Positions 32,003 through 40,138 of a stretch of DNA of 64,000 nt are shown here, piece after piece. Source of the DNA: Microbacterium sp. SY138 (GTDB lineage: Bacteria > Actinomycetota > Actinomycetes > Actinomycetales > Microbacteriaceae); assembly GCF_039729145.1 (NCBI RefSeq), contig NZ_CP155793.1, positions 3,162,001 to 3,226,000 on the forward strand. Reading direction: 5' to 3'. The number at the start of each line of letters is the position of its first letter. Positions within the stretch are counted from its first letter, which is position 1. Below the pieces are notes generated by a model. It ran no database searches, was not told the DNA's origin, and was given only the letters and a program-made list of their open reading frames with translations. Position numbers and translations under genes: made by a program.

Positions 32003-33213
32003 AGTTCTCCCTGCGTGGATTCGGCGGCGTGCGTCGGCCCGACGACCTCGGCGCGATCGCCGCGGAGCGTCATGCCGATGAGCGGATACAGCAGCACCGA
32101 CAGCATGCCGGCCCCGACCAGCGCCGCGGCCGTGCCGGTATCGAGCATCTTCTGGTCGACACCGATGGCCGTCACCGCGACGATGATCGGCAGGCCAGTC
32201 GCGGCGAGGAGCCCGAGGGCCGCCCGATCGCGCACGCTCGCACCGTGCGGAACAGAGAGCTGCGCCGCCGATCCACGGATCACCAGCAGGGCGACCAGGA
32301 AGATCGGCACCATTGCGAGCGCGGACGACGAGGTGAGCAGCGCCTGCAGGTCGAAGGTGACGCCGGTGTAGAGGAAGAAGATCGGCACGAGGAAACCGAA
32401 GGCGATCGCCTCGATCTTGCTCTCGACCTCTTCCGCGTCCTTCTTCGGGGCGCGCGCCATGATGATGCGCCAGATCGCGCCTGCCACGAAGGCGCCGAGC
32501 AGCATGTCGAGGTCGAGCATGACGCTGAGGCCGACGAGCGCGGCGATGAGGAGGATCACGAAGCGTACGCCGAACTGGTCGGAGGTGTGCAGCGTGGCGC
32601 GCACGATACGGTGCAGCCGTCCATGCGGCACACGATTGGCGAGAAGCACGGCGAGACCGGCGAGCACGACGAAGGTCAAGAGGATCACGGTGGCGATCGG
32701 CGTCGTCCGCGTGCTCAGGAAGATCGAGATCGCGATGAGCGGCAGGAACTCGCCGACCGCGCCGATCGCGCTGATCGCACGGCCGAAGGGGGTGTCGAGC
32801 TCGCGGGCATCGCGCAGGATGGGCATCAGCGTGCCCAACGCGGTCGAGCTCAGCGCGATGCCGATCACCACCATGCCCTCCCCCGGCGCGAAGAAGAACC
32901 CCAGCCCGATGCCCAGCAGGACGCTGAGCAGCCACCCGAGCGATGCGCGCGCCAGCGGCTTGCCCGCGACCATCTTGAAGTCGATCTCGGTTCCGGCGAC
33001 GAAGAACAGCAGCGCCAGGCCGAAGTCGCTGAGCTTCTCGAGCAGCGGTCCCGGCTCGACCCAGCCGAGCACGGCCGGGCCGACGAGGATGCCAAGCACG
33101 AGCTCGAACACGACGATGGGCACCCGCACCACGGGTCGCACACCACGCGCGAGCAACGGCGCGGCCACCGCCAGCAGGGGGATCAGCACCAGGCCGAGGT
33201 CGCTCGCTTCCAT
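31999..33213 (-). CDS. Kef/CPA2-type cation:proton antiporter
   Basis: A 404-residue membrane antiporter of the Na+/H+ exchanger (CPA2, Kef) fold with about 12 hydrophobic helices. It has the family phrases VPIVVFELVLGILVGPAVLG, LLFFVAGTEIDFKMVAGK and ALSSTALGTLMPILRD, and ends without the TrkA-N nucleotide-binding domain of full KefB/C, so control by that domain is absent. It probably exchanges K+ or Na+ for H+. Start at ATG 33213, with TACCCT six bases upstream. The following 156-residue gene overlaps it by four bases. Confidence 0.87.
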   Translation of the reverse strand: MEASDLGLVLIPLLAVAAPLLARGVRPVVRVPIVVFELVLGILVGPAVLGWVEPGPLLEKLSDFGLALLFFVAGTEIDFKMVAGKPLARASLGWLLSVLLGIGLGFFFAPGEGMVVIGIALSSTALGTLMPILRDARELDTPFGRAISAIGAVGEFLPLIAISIFLSTRTTPIATVILLTFVVLAGLAVLLANRVPHGRLHRIVRATLHTSDQFGVRFVILLIAALVGLSVMLDLDMLLGAFVAGAIWRIIMARAPKKDAEEVESKIEAIAFGFLVPIFFLYTGVTFDLQALLTSSSALAMVPIFLVALLVIRGSAAQLSVPHGASVRDRAALGLLAATGLPIIVAVTAIGVDQKMLDTGTAAALVGAGMLSVLLYPLIGMTLRGDRAEVVGPTHAAESTQGEL

Positions 33214-33219
33214 GCTCTC

Positions 33220-33225
33220 AGGGTA
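33220..33225 (-). promoter_or_regulatory. candidate -10 of the antiporter operon
   Basis: TACCCT on the minus strand, six bases before ATG 33213. Confidence 0.4.
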
Positions 33226-33329
33226 GGTGAGCCCGCCGCCTCGCGGGTGACGCGCTGCGGGTGATCTTTCGCGATTCGCCCGCTCGGCGCATCCACGGCA
33301 GAATCGATGCACACCCTCGAGGAGCCCCC

Positions 33330-34181
33330 ATGTCTCAGCCCGATACCGCCCGCCTGCTCATCGCCTGCGACGACCAGCCCGGCATCGTCGCCGCCGTGGC
33401 CGGCGTACTCGCGCAGCACGGGGCGAACATCATCTCGCTCGATCAGCACTCGACCGACTCCGAGGGGGGCCGCTTCTTCCAGCGCACGGTCATCCACCTC
33501 GACGGGCTGGCGGCCGCGCGTCCCGCGCTGGAGGCCGACATCGCGGTCGTCGCCGAGCGCTTCCGCATGGAGTGGTCGCTGCATGACGTGGCCCGTCGCA
33601 AGCGCGTCGCGATCTTCGTCTCGAAGTACGATCACTGCCTGATGGAGCTGCTCTGGCGCACCCAGCGGGGACAGCTCGACATCGACATCACGATGGTCGT
33701 CTCCAACCACCCCGACCTGGCGGAGGCCGTCCGCTCGTTCGGGGTGCCGTTCGTGCACATCCCCTCCGGCGACAAGTCCGCGATGGAGGAGCGACAGCTC
33801 GAACTGCTGCGCGGCAACGTCGACCTGGTCGTGCTCGCCCGCTACATGCAGATCCTCACCGACGACTTCATCACCCGTCTCGAAGCCCCGGTGATCAACA
33901 TCCATCACTCGTTCCTGCCCGCGTTCATCGGGGCGAACCCGTATGCGCGCGCCAAGGATCGCGGCGTCAAGCTCATCGGCGCGACCGCGCACTACGCGAC
34001 CGCCGATCTCGACGAAGGACCGATCATCGAGCAGGATGTCACGCGCGTGACCCACTCCGAGTCGGCGGCCGAGCTGCAGAGCCGCGGTGCCGATGTCGAG
34101 CGCCTGGTGCTCGCCCGCGCCGTGCAGTGGCACGCCGAGGACCGCGTGATCGTGCACGGAAAGTCCACCGTCATCCTCTAG
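33330..34181 (+). CDS. purU: formyltetrahydrofolate deformylase
   Basis: Hydrolyses 10-formyl-THF to formate and THF, balancing one-carbon pools. The 283-residue protein has an N-terminal ACT domain (about 1-85, LLIACDDQPGIVAAVAGVLAQHGANI) and a C-terminal formyltransferase fold with the catalytic block INIHHSFLPAFIGANPY and the Asp-containing ATAHYATADLDEGPIIEQD. Length matches PurU. ATG 33330 has GAGGAG upstream. The TAG stop is also the first three bases of a 19-bp tandem repeat, and a 20-bp hairpin follows. Confidence 0.95.
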   Translation: MSQPDTARLLIACDDQPGIVAAVAGVLAQHGANIISLDQHSTDSEGGRFFQRTVIHLDGLAAARPALEADIAVVAERFRMEWSLHDVARRKRVAIFVSKYDHCLMELLWRTQRGQLDIDITMVVSNHPDLAEAVRSFGVPFVHIPSGDKSAMEERQLELLRGNVDLVVLARYMQILTDDFITRLEAPVINIHHSFLPAFIGANPYARAKDRGVKLIGATAHYATADLDEGPIIEQDVTRVTHSESAAELQSRGADVERLVLARAVQWHAEDRVIVHGKSTVIL

Positions 34182-34235
34182 AGCAGCGTCTGGCTCGTAG
34201 AGCAGCGTCTGGCTCGTAGAGCAGCGTCTGGCTCG
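34179..34235. repeat. 19-bp tandem repeat, three copies, beginning at the purU stop codon
   Basis: TAGAGCAGCGTCTGGCTCG occurs three times in a row (34179, 34198, 34217). The first TAG is the purU stop codon. The copies appear identical, so the duplication is recent or maintained. Confidence 0.9.
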
Positions 34236-34240
34236 CGAGG

Positions 34241-34301
34241 GTTCCGGTCGCACTTCCTGTCGCTCCGAGGCCGTCAGCGCGGCAGGAACTGCGACCGGAA
34301 C
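34241..34301. terminator. long hairpin downstream of purU
   Basis: The 20-base arms 34241-34260 and 34282-34301 are complementary at 18 positions, starting GTTCCGGTCGCA and ending TGCGACCGGAAC, around a loop of 21 bases. Probable bidirectional terminator between purU and the convergent nitronate monooxygenase gene. Confidence 0.6.
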
Positions 34302-34310
34302 GCCGCAGAG

Positions 34311-34370
34311 CGAGCGTCAGCGAGCGTCAGCGAGCGTCAGCGAGCGTCAGCGAGCGTCAGCGAGCGTCAG
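34311..34370. repeat. 10-bp tandem repeat, six copies, ending at a stop codon
   Basis: CGAGCGTCAG is repeated six times without interruption. The last copy contains the stop codon (34367-34369, minus strand) of the nitronate monooxygenase gene. Each copy holds a minus-strand TGA, and the 10-base period places stops in all three frames. Confidence 0.9.
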
Positions 34371-35412
34371 GGAGCGGCCGGAACCCCGGCGAGGAGTTCG
34401 GCGAACACCTCACCGGCGGTTTCGTGGTGCACGAGCGGCGCGGCCTGCCCCATCCACAGCGACTGCAACGCGCCCAGGTTCTGCTCGCCGGCCGCCGTGC
34501 GAAAACGTCCGGTGAGCCAGTTCTGCATCGGGAACGGCGCGATCGTGCCGCTCGCCTCGATCGCCCGCACCACGCGGTTGCGCGCGCCCCGGGCGAGGCG
34601 TCCGCTCATCGCGCGCGTGAGCACGGTCTCGTCGGCGGCGGTCGAGCGGATCGCGTCACGGTGCGCCTGGTTCGCCGCCGACTCCGCCGTCGCGAGGAAG
34701 GCCGTACCGACCTGCACACCGGCGGCGCCCAGAGCGAACGCCGCGGCCGCGCCGCGCCGGTCGGCGATGCCTCCCGCGGCGATCGCGGGCACGTCGACCG
34801 CATCGACGACCTGCGGGATCAGGGCGAACGTCCCGACGAGCGACTCCTCGGCAGGGCGCAGGAACGACACCCGATGACCGGCGGCCTCCGCGCCGGTGGC
34901 GACCACGGCATCCACTCCTGCTGCGGCGAGCGCGACCGCCTCCGCCACCGTTGTCGCCGTGCCGACGATCCGGACGCCGCGACGTCGGGCCCCTCCACCA
35001 GCGCGTCGGAGGGCACCCCGAACACCACGCTCAGCACCGCGGGGTCGATCTCCCAGATGGCGTCGAGCTGCTCATCGAGGGAGGGCGTATAGCGCTCGGG
35101 TCTTCCGGGAACCTCGACCCCCACGGCTTCGTAGAAGGGCTCAAGTGCCTGCGCGAACACCGTGTGCTGCGGGTTCGGTTCGACCTCATCGCCTCTGGGC
35201 AGCCAGATGTTCACCGCGAACGGTCGATCGGTCAGGGAACGCAGCTCGGCCCCGGTCGCGCGGATGCGATCGCCGTCGTAGCCGTACAAGCCGAACGATC
35301 CCAGTCCGCCCGCATCGCTCACGGCCGCGGTGAGCGCCGTCGAGGAGAGCCCGCCGAAGGGGCCGAGGATGATCGGATGATCGATGCCGAGCAGGGCGCG
35401 CAGGTCACTCAT
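34367..35412 (-). pseudogene. nitronate monooxygenase, interrupted by a frameshift
   Basis: FMN-dependent 2-nitropropane dioxygenase-type enzyme that detoxifies alkyl nitronates. The N-terminal part (ATG 35412 to about 34990) reads MSDLRALLGIDHPIILGPFGG...AVLSVVFGVPSDALVEG in one frame; the C-terminal part (VRIVGTATTVAEAVALAAAGVDAVVATG...AGGIADRRG...GTAFLAT) continues in another frame. The junction falls at the GGGGCCC run near 34987-34993, where one extra G would restore the frame and give EGARRRGVRIVG. It is either a sequencing error in a GC homopolymer or a true inactivating mutation. All conserved segments are otherwise intact. TAACGT lies six bases before the start. Confidence 0.85.
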
Positions 35413-35418
35413 GCTTCG

Positions 35419-35424
35419 ACGTTA
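35419..35424 (-). promoter_or_regulatory. candidate -10 of the nitronate monooxygenase gene
   Basis: TAACGT on the minus strand, six bases before ATG 35412. Confidence 0.4.
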
Positions 35425-35564
35425 CGCCCGCGGCGCAGGTATCGTCCCCGTTCGGATCGCGCGAACGGTTGCATTCGAGCCGCCGATGCGACGCTTCGCG
35501 CGATTCGAAGCCGGGGCGAAGCGCCGACCCCGGTGATACCCTCGTCGCAGGGAGGAGCGCGCAC

Positions 35565-35837
35565 ATGAGCGAGTGGTTCGGGCAGATGCTGAGCTTCGTC
35601 GCGACCGCGCTCGGTCTCGTCTCGATGCCCGACGCGGCGGCTCTCGGCCTCGCGATCGCGCTGCTCGCCGTGACCGCCCTCACGCTCGCCATCGTGCTGA
35701 GCGTGCGCCCCGGAGCCACAGCCGACGCCCCGCATCCGCTGCGCGCGATCGACGTCGGCACCCTCCTCACGCAGAGCGATCCCGATGCCGCGGGGCATCC
35801 GCGCCCTCGGGCGCCGGGAGTCGCGACCGCCGCGTAG
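35565..35837 (+). CDS. DUF6412 small membrane protein
   Basis: A 90-residue protein with one or two hydrophobic helices (about 5-50) and a polar C-terminus, recognised as DUF6412-like from its length and its position directly before a YidC-type gene; the family has no known activity. A GGAGG ribosome site precedes ATG 35565. The next gene starts 66 bases later, so they are probably co-transcribed and the small protein may work with the insertase. Confidence 0.6.
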   Translation: MSEWFGQMLSFVATALGLVSMPDAAALGLAIALLAVTALTLAIVLSVRPGATADAPHPLRAIDVGTLLTQSDPDAAGHPRPRAPGVATAA

Positions 35838-35903
35838 TCCGTTCACACGATGGGATCACGCGGCTTTCGCCGACCCTTCCCGACGCCACGAACGGACACC
35901 CGC

Positions 35904-36683
35904 ATGGACATCTTCGCCTTCCCCCCTCTCGCCGCCCTCCTCGACGCCGCCTACGGCGCCCTGACCGGGCTCTCCGACCTCCTCACACCCCTCGCCGGTG
36001 CCTCGGCGGCCGCCCTCGCGGTGGTCCTCGTCACTCTGCTGGTGCGGGCGCTCCTCATTCCCGTCGGCATCTCCCAGGCCAAGGCCGAGCAGACCAGGGC
36101 GCGCCTCGCCCCGAAGCTGCGTGAGCTGCAGCGCCGCCACAAGAAGAACCCCGAGCGCCTGCAGAAGGAGACGCTGGCGCTGTACAAGGCCGAGAACACG
36201 TCGCCGTTCGCCGGGATGCTTCCCGTGCTGGCACAGGCCCCGGTCGTCGGCATCCTCTACACGCTGTTCCTCCGACCGGAGATCGCGGGGCACCCGAACG
36301 AACTGCTCGCACACGACCTGTTCGGTGCGCCGCTCGGGACGAGCCTGGTGTCGGCGCTCTTCGGCGGCACCGCGACCCCTGCCACGTTCCTCGTCTTCGG
36401 CGCGCTGCTGGCGGTGATGATCATCACCGCCGAGATCACCCGTCGCGTCTTCCGTCCGGCACCGGTGGAGGGCGACGATTCTCCGCTGAACTCCCCCGCC
36501 ATGCTGCGCGTCGTCTCGGCGATGCACTACCTCACCGCCGTCTTCGCCGCGTTCGTCCCGCTCGCTGCCGCGCTGTATCTCACGGTCACCGTGGTGTGGA
36601 CGCTCGTGCAGCGTGTCATCCTGCGGCGGCGGTTCCCGCTGCCGACGCCCGCGGTCAGTCGGGCAGCGGTATCGGCGCGGTGA
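35904..36683 (+). CDS. YidC/Oxa1-family membrane protein insertase
   Basis: Inserts proteins into the cytoplasmic membrane. The 259-residue protein has the Oxa1 core with about five helices: PLAALLDAAYGALTGLSDLL, VVLVTLLVRALLIPVGISQ (carrying the conserved hydrophilic Arg), a charged cytoplasmic loop AKAEQTRARLAPKLRELQRRHKKNPERLQKETLALYK, then ISPF-like NTSPFAGMLPVLAQAPVVG. It is shorter than the main actinobacterial YidC and is not next to rnpA, rpmH or jag, so it is probably a second paralogue. I chose ATG 35904, though ATG 35850 is in frame. Its 3' end overlaps the convergent EamA gene by 29 bases. Confidence 0.85.
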   Translation: MDIFAFPPLAALLDAAYGALTGLSDLLTPLAGASAAALAVVLVTLLVRALLIPVGISQAKAEQTRARLAPKLRELQRRHKKNPERLQKETLALYKAENTSPFAGMLPVLAQAPVVGILYTLFLRPEIAGHPNELLAHDLFGAPLGTSLVSALFGGTATPATFLVFGALLAVMIITAEITRRVFRPAPVEGDDSPLNSPAMLRVVSAMHYLTAVFAAFVPLAAALYLTVTVVWTLVQRVILRRRFPLPTPAVSRAAVSAR

Positions 36684-37572
36684 AGGGGCCGGAGGGGCCG
36701 CCGTCGCGACGGTCCCTCCGTACGCCGAGCGTGGTGCCGACGCTCGCGGCGATCACGAGCCCGACGGCGAGCATCCGCAGCGGTGTCGCGTCCTGCCCGA
36801 GGATGAGCCACCCGGCGAGGGTCGCGAACGCGGGTTCGAGGCTCAGCAGCACCCCGAACACCCGCTGCGGCAGACGGCGCAACGCCGCGAGTTCGAAGCT
36901 GTAGGGGATCACCGACGACAGCACCGCGGTGATCGCCGCGAGCAGCAGGAGCTGCGGGTCCATCGCGACCGTCGATGCGGCGGGGATACCGACCGGGATG
37001 AGGAGCACGGCCGCGACCACGAGGCCCATCGCCAGTCCGCTGCTCCCGGGGATCAGCGCGCCGACACGGGCGCTCATCCGGATGTACATCACCCAGAAGC
37101 CGGCGGCGATGAGGATGAACACGACCCCGAGCGGATCGAGCGGCTCGGCGCCGATCATGCCGTCGATGCCCAGGACGACCATGCCGAGCAGGGCGACCCC
37201 GACCCAGGCGAAGTCCGCGAGCTTGCGGGTGAGCACGGCGGCGAGCACGAGCGGACCGAGGAACTCGATCGCGACGGCGGGGCCCAGCGGGATGCGATCG
37301 ATCGCGGCGTAGAAGAAGCCGTTCATCGCGGCGAGCGAGACACCGAAGAGCACCGCGGCGAGCCACTGCGGGCGGGTCCACTTCCGCGGTCGCGGGCGCA
37401 CGATGACGACGAGCAGGATCGCGGCGATCGCGACGCGCAGCGAGGTCACGCCCCACGGCCCGAGCACGGGGAAGAGCTGGGCCGCGACCGCGGCCCCGAA
37501 AGGGAGCGAGAGGCAGGAGCCGATGACGAGCGCGACCCCCACGAGGGGACTGGACGCGGCGGGCTTCTGCAC
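36655..37572 (-). CDS. EamA-family (RhtA-like) exporter
   Basis: A 305-residue DMT-superfamily transporter with ten hydrophobic helices in two EamA repeats; family phrases include AIEFLGPLVLAAVLTRK and SSVIPYSFELAALRRLPQRVFGVLLSLEPAFATLAGWLILGQ, which match threonine/homoserine exporter RhtA-type proteins. Substrate is probably an amino acid or similar metabolite. GTG start at 37572, with TAAGCT six bases upstream. The C-terminal tail is Arg/Asp/Pro-rich and its coding end overlaps the yidC-type gene. Confidence 0.87.
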   Translation of the reverse strand: MQKPAASSPLVGVALVIGSCLSLPFGAAVAAQLFPVLGPWGVTSLRVAIAAILLVVIVRPRPRKWTRPQWLAAVLFGVSLAAMNGFFYAAIDRIPLGPAVAIEFLGPLVLAAVLTRKLADFAWVGVALLGMVVLGIDGMIGAEPLDPLGVVFILIAAGFWVMYIRMSARVGALIPGSSGLAMGLVVAAVLLIPVGIPAASTVAMDPQLLLLAAITAVLSSVIPYSFELAALRRLPQRVFGVLLSLEPAFATLAGWLILGQDATPLRMLAVGLVIAASVGTTLGVRRDRRDGGPSGPFTAPIPLPD

Positions 37573-37578
37573 CAGACA

Positions 37579-37584
37579 AGCTTA
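37579..37584 (-). promoter_or_regulatory. candidate -10 of the EamA gene at 37572
   Basis: TAAGCT on the minus strand, six bases before the GTG start. Confidence 0.45.
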
Positions 37585-37622
37585 GGCGGCGGCCCCCGGC
37601 CGGACCGCCGCCTCGACGCAGA

Positions 37623-38507
37623 TCAGAGAGCCTTGCCGCCCGTGACCGCGATGACCGATCCGGAGGTGTACGACGACTCGGACGATGCCAGGTACACGTA
37701 CGCCCCGGCCAGTTCTGCCGGCTGTCCCGCCCGGCCCAGCGGGGTGTCGTCTCCGAAGGTCGCCAGCCGCTCGGCGTCCCACCCGGTCGCCGGGATCAGC
37801 GGCGTCCAGATCGGCCCGGGCGCGACGGCGTTGACCCGGATGCCCCTGGTTCCTGCCTCCTCCGCGAGCGCCTTCACGAACGCCACCTGCGCCGCCTTCG
37901 TCATGGCGTAGTCGATCAATCCCGGCGACGGGTTGTAGGCCTGGACGGACGCGGTCACGATGATGCTCGCTCCAGGCTCGAGCTGGGGGTAGGCCGCCCG
38001 TGCCGAGAACAGCATTCCCGCGAGGTTGGTGTCGAACACCCGGCGCATCCGCTCCGTCTCCAGGTTCTCGAAGCCGTCGATGTCGTGCTGGTAGCCGGCA
38101 TTGAGCACGAGCACATCGAGTCCGCCGAGCGCACTCCGCGTCCCCGCCACGATCTCGGTCGCGAACGCCTCGTCCCGCAGGTCACCGGCGAAGCCCACTC
38201 CGGTGCGTCCCGCCTCGCGGACCAGGGCGAGGGTGTCCTCCGCGTCGTCCTGCTCCTCGGGCATGTGCGCGATCGCGATGTCCGCGCCCTCGCGTGCGAA
38301 GGCGATCGCCACGGCCCGCCCGATGCCCGAGTCTCCGCCGGTGATGAGGGCGCGGCGTCCGTCCAGGCGACCGTGGCCGACGTAGGTCCGCTCACCGTGG
38401 TCCGGTTCGGGCCTGGTCTCCTCGGTCAGTCCCGGCTGGTCCTGGTGCTGTGCGGGGAAACCCTCCTCGCGGTGCGCGTGCCGTGGGTCGGTGGTGTCGT
38501 CGGTCAT
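37623..38507 (-). CDS. SDR-family oxidoreductase (YghA/general stress type)
   Basis: A 294-residue classical SDR with an N-terminal extension of about 45 polar residues (HREEGFPAQHQDQPGLTEETRPEPDHGE) typical of the YghA/GsiB-like stress SDRs. NAD(P) motif ITGGDSGIGRAVAIAFAREGADI, NAG in LNAGYQ, active site Ser and YAMTK, and the structural GIRVNAVAPGPIWTPL. Substrate unknown; related proteins reduce aldehydes or sugars. The start has a strong GAGGAGG ribosome site. Confidence 0.9.
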   Translation of the reverse strand: MTDDTTDPRHAHREEGFPAQHQDQPGLTEETRPEPDHGERTYVGHGRLDGRRALITGGDSGIGRAVAIAFAREGADIAIAHMPEEQDDAEDTLALVREAGRTGVGFAGDLRDEAFATEIVAGTRSALGGLDVLVLNAGYQHDIDGFENLETERMRRVFDTNLAGMLFSARAAYPQLEPGASIIVTASVQAYNPSPGLIDYAMTKAAQVAFVKALAEEAGTRGIRVNAVAPGPIWTPLIPATGWDAERLATFGDDTPLGRAGQPAELAGAYVYLASSESSYTSGSVIAVTGGKAL

Positions 38508-38636
38508 GGCCGATCCTCCTCGTCTCGTCGGACGTGTCGTCGTCGGAGCAACCCTCCCCGATCGTCCCGTCCTTCGTCAGGGGGTTGACAGATCTCGCCG
38601 TTCGCCGGGGTGCCGTCGATGTCCGGGGCGCAACGC

Positions 38637-38675
38637 CGAGACCCACCGACGGATGCTCCGCGCCGGTGGGTCTCG
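38637..38675. terminator. perfect 12-bp hairpin downstream of the DUF7882 gene
   Basis: CGAGACCCACCG (38637-38648) and CGGTGGGTCTCG (38664-38675) pair perfectly around a 15-base loop, 35 bases past the stop of the minus-strand DUF7882 gene. No U-tract; GC-rich terminator is likely. The remainder of 38508-38709 shows nothing further. Confidence 0.6.
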
Positions 38676-38709
38676 ATGAGGTGCGTGGGCTCGAGGAGAG
38701 CCCCGGAGG

Positions 38710-39057
38710 TCAGAGCGGGGGCGTGACCGGAACCTCTCCGGCACCGGGCTCGTCGCCGGCCTCGGCGGGTTCTGGCACCAGGTACAGACCGCTCGGAGCG
38801 TTCGCCGTGAACGCCAGCGCCTCGATCCACGCGCGGTTGATCGAAGGCTGACGGCTGCCGAAGTACTTGAAGACGAGCGAGCTCCCGGGCTGGATCCAGA
38901 CGGTCGTGCGCCCGCCGCCCACGCTCGCATCTTCGCGCCAGCTGAACGGGAACGGCTCGCCGCGCCGCAGCTTCGCGGTGATGACGAGTTGCAGGTGGGT
39001 GAGGGCGCGGTCCTCGATCTCGGTCTTCACGCCGCCTTCGTAGACGAACTTTCCCAT
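38710..39057 (-). CDS. DUF7882 family protein
   Basis: A 115-residue protein opening MGKFVYEGGVKTEIEDRALTHLQLVITAKLRRGEPFPFSW, then GRTTVWIQPGSSLVFKYFG, matching a Microbacteriaceae family often mislabelled as ATP-dependent DNA ligase and now DUF7882. It has no ligase motif (no KxDG) and is too small for one. Function unknown. ATG 39057 has AAGGAG nine bases upstream. A hairpin follows its stop codon. Confidence 0.78.
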   Translation of the reverse strand: MGKFVYEGGVKTEIEDRALTHLQLVITAKLRRGEPFPFSWREDASVGGGRTTVWIQPGSSLVFKYFGSRQPSINRAWIEALAFTANAPSGLYLVPEPAEAGDEPGAGEVPVTPPL

Positions 39058-39248
39058 TGGTGGTGCTCCTTGGTCGCTGCCTGGCCGAGACGACGGCTTC
39101 GATCCATTGTCGCGCACTCCTCCGCCGGATGCCGCCCTCACGGGCAGGTGTGCCCGATGCCGACTCGATACACCGAAGTCAACCCCCTCGGCGAGACATC
39201 GACCGGAGCCTAGCCTCGGGGTCACTCGAACTCGAGAAGGGCAATGCC

Positions 39249-39728
39249 ATGAACGACCGACACATCGACGACCGTCCCGACGACGGCTACACGCCGACGA
39301 CCACCCACGCCCAGTGGGGCGCGGGAAACCCGCGGCTGCGCATCACGCGGGACGACGAACGCACCGAATTCGCCCTGGAAGACGACGTGGTGCGCATCGG
39401 CTCGGCCGACGGCAACGAGCTGCGCCTCGCCGACACCGACCCCGTGCATGCCACGATCACGCACGACGACCGCGACGAGTATGTGCTGACGATGCACGGC
39501 GAGGGCGAGACGAACGCGAGCCTGGGTGTGGACGCGACCCATGTCGATGAAGACTCCGAGACACTGCGCACGGGAGCGCACTTCACGGCCGGTCCGTGGA
39601 CTCTCGTGTTCGCGCGGGATGAGTTCGCCGATCACGGTCGCCCGTACGGAGGCCGCGCGGGCGGCGAGTACTCCGACCAGCCGCTCCAGCCTCCTCGCCC
39701 CGACTATGACGAGAGCGAAGAGCGATGA
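39249..39728 (+). CDS. FHA-domain protein
   Basis: A 159-residue soluble protein with a forkhead-associated-like domain (about 28-130), normally a phosphothreonine-binding module: LRITRDDERTEFALEDDVVRIGSADGNELRLADTDPVHATITHDDRDEYVL carries the RIGS, N and H positions of the FHA fold. Flanks are acidic and disordered. AAGGG precedes ATG 39249. Its TGA overlaps the ATG of the CBS gene by four bases, the first of a coupled three-gene operon. Confidence 0.75.
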   Translation: MNDRHIDDRPDDGYTPTTTHAQWGAGNPRLRITRDDERTEFALEDDVVRIGSADGNELRLADTDPVHATITHDDRDEYVLTMHGEGETNASLGVDATHVDEDSETLRTGAHFTAGPWTLVFARDEFADHGRPYGGRAGGEYSDQPLQPPRPDYDESEER

Positions 39729-40138
39729 CCACCACCCGCGATCTGATGACGCCGAGTCCGCGGTGCATCGGGGTGAACGATTCGCTGCGCATCGCCGCGT
39801 CCGTGATGGCGGATCTGGATGTCGGCGCCCTGCCGATCTGCGGCGAGGACAGCAAGCTGAAGGGCATGCTCACCGACCGCGACATCGTCGTCGGAGCGAT
39901 CGCCCTCGGGATGGACCCGGAGACGACGCCGGCGTCCGCTCTCGCGAAGGGCAGGCCGGTCACGGTCGACGCCGACGACGACATCCGTGTGGCCCTCGAT
40001 CGGATGCAGGAGAACCAGGTGCGACGCCTGCCGGTGATCGCCGATCGTCGGCTGGTCGGGATCGTCAGTCAGGCGGACATCGCCCGTTCGCTCTCCGCGG
40101 CGACGACCGGCAAGACGGTGGAGAGCATCTCACGGTGA
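39725..40138 (+). CDS. CBS-domain pair protein
   Basis: A 137-residue protein consisting almost entirely of two CBS domains (about 6-62 and 72-130): DLMTPSPRCIGVNDSLRIAASVMADLDVGALPIC, LTDRDIVVGAIALG, RPVTVDADDDIRVALDRMQENQVRRLPVI and LVGIVSQADIARSL. Such Bateman modules bind adenine nucleotides and regulate partner proteins. It overlaps the FHA gene and the CinA-like gene by four bases each, so all three are translationally coupled. Confidence 0.9.
   Translation: MTTTRDLMTPSPRCIGVNDSLRIAASVMADLDVGALPICGEDSKLKGMLTDRDIVVGAIALGMDPETTPASALAKGRPVTVDADDDIRVALDRMQENQVRRLPVIADRRLVGIVSQADIARSLSAATTGKTVESISR

Noticed and set aside
34311..34370. CRISPR array
   Set aside because: The 10-bp units are directly tandem with no spacers and no cas genes nearby.
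38710..39057. ATP-dependent DNA ligase
   Set aside because: Relatives are often labelled so, but the protein is 115 residues with no KxDG nucleotidyltransferase motif.
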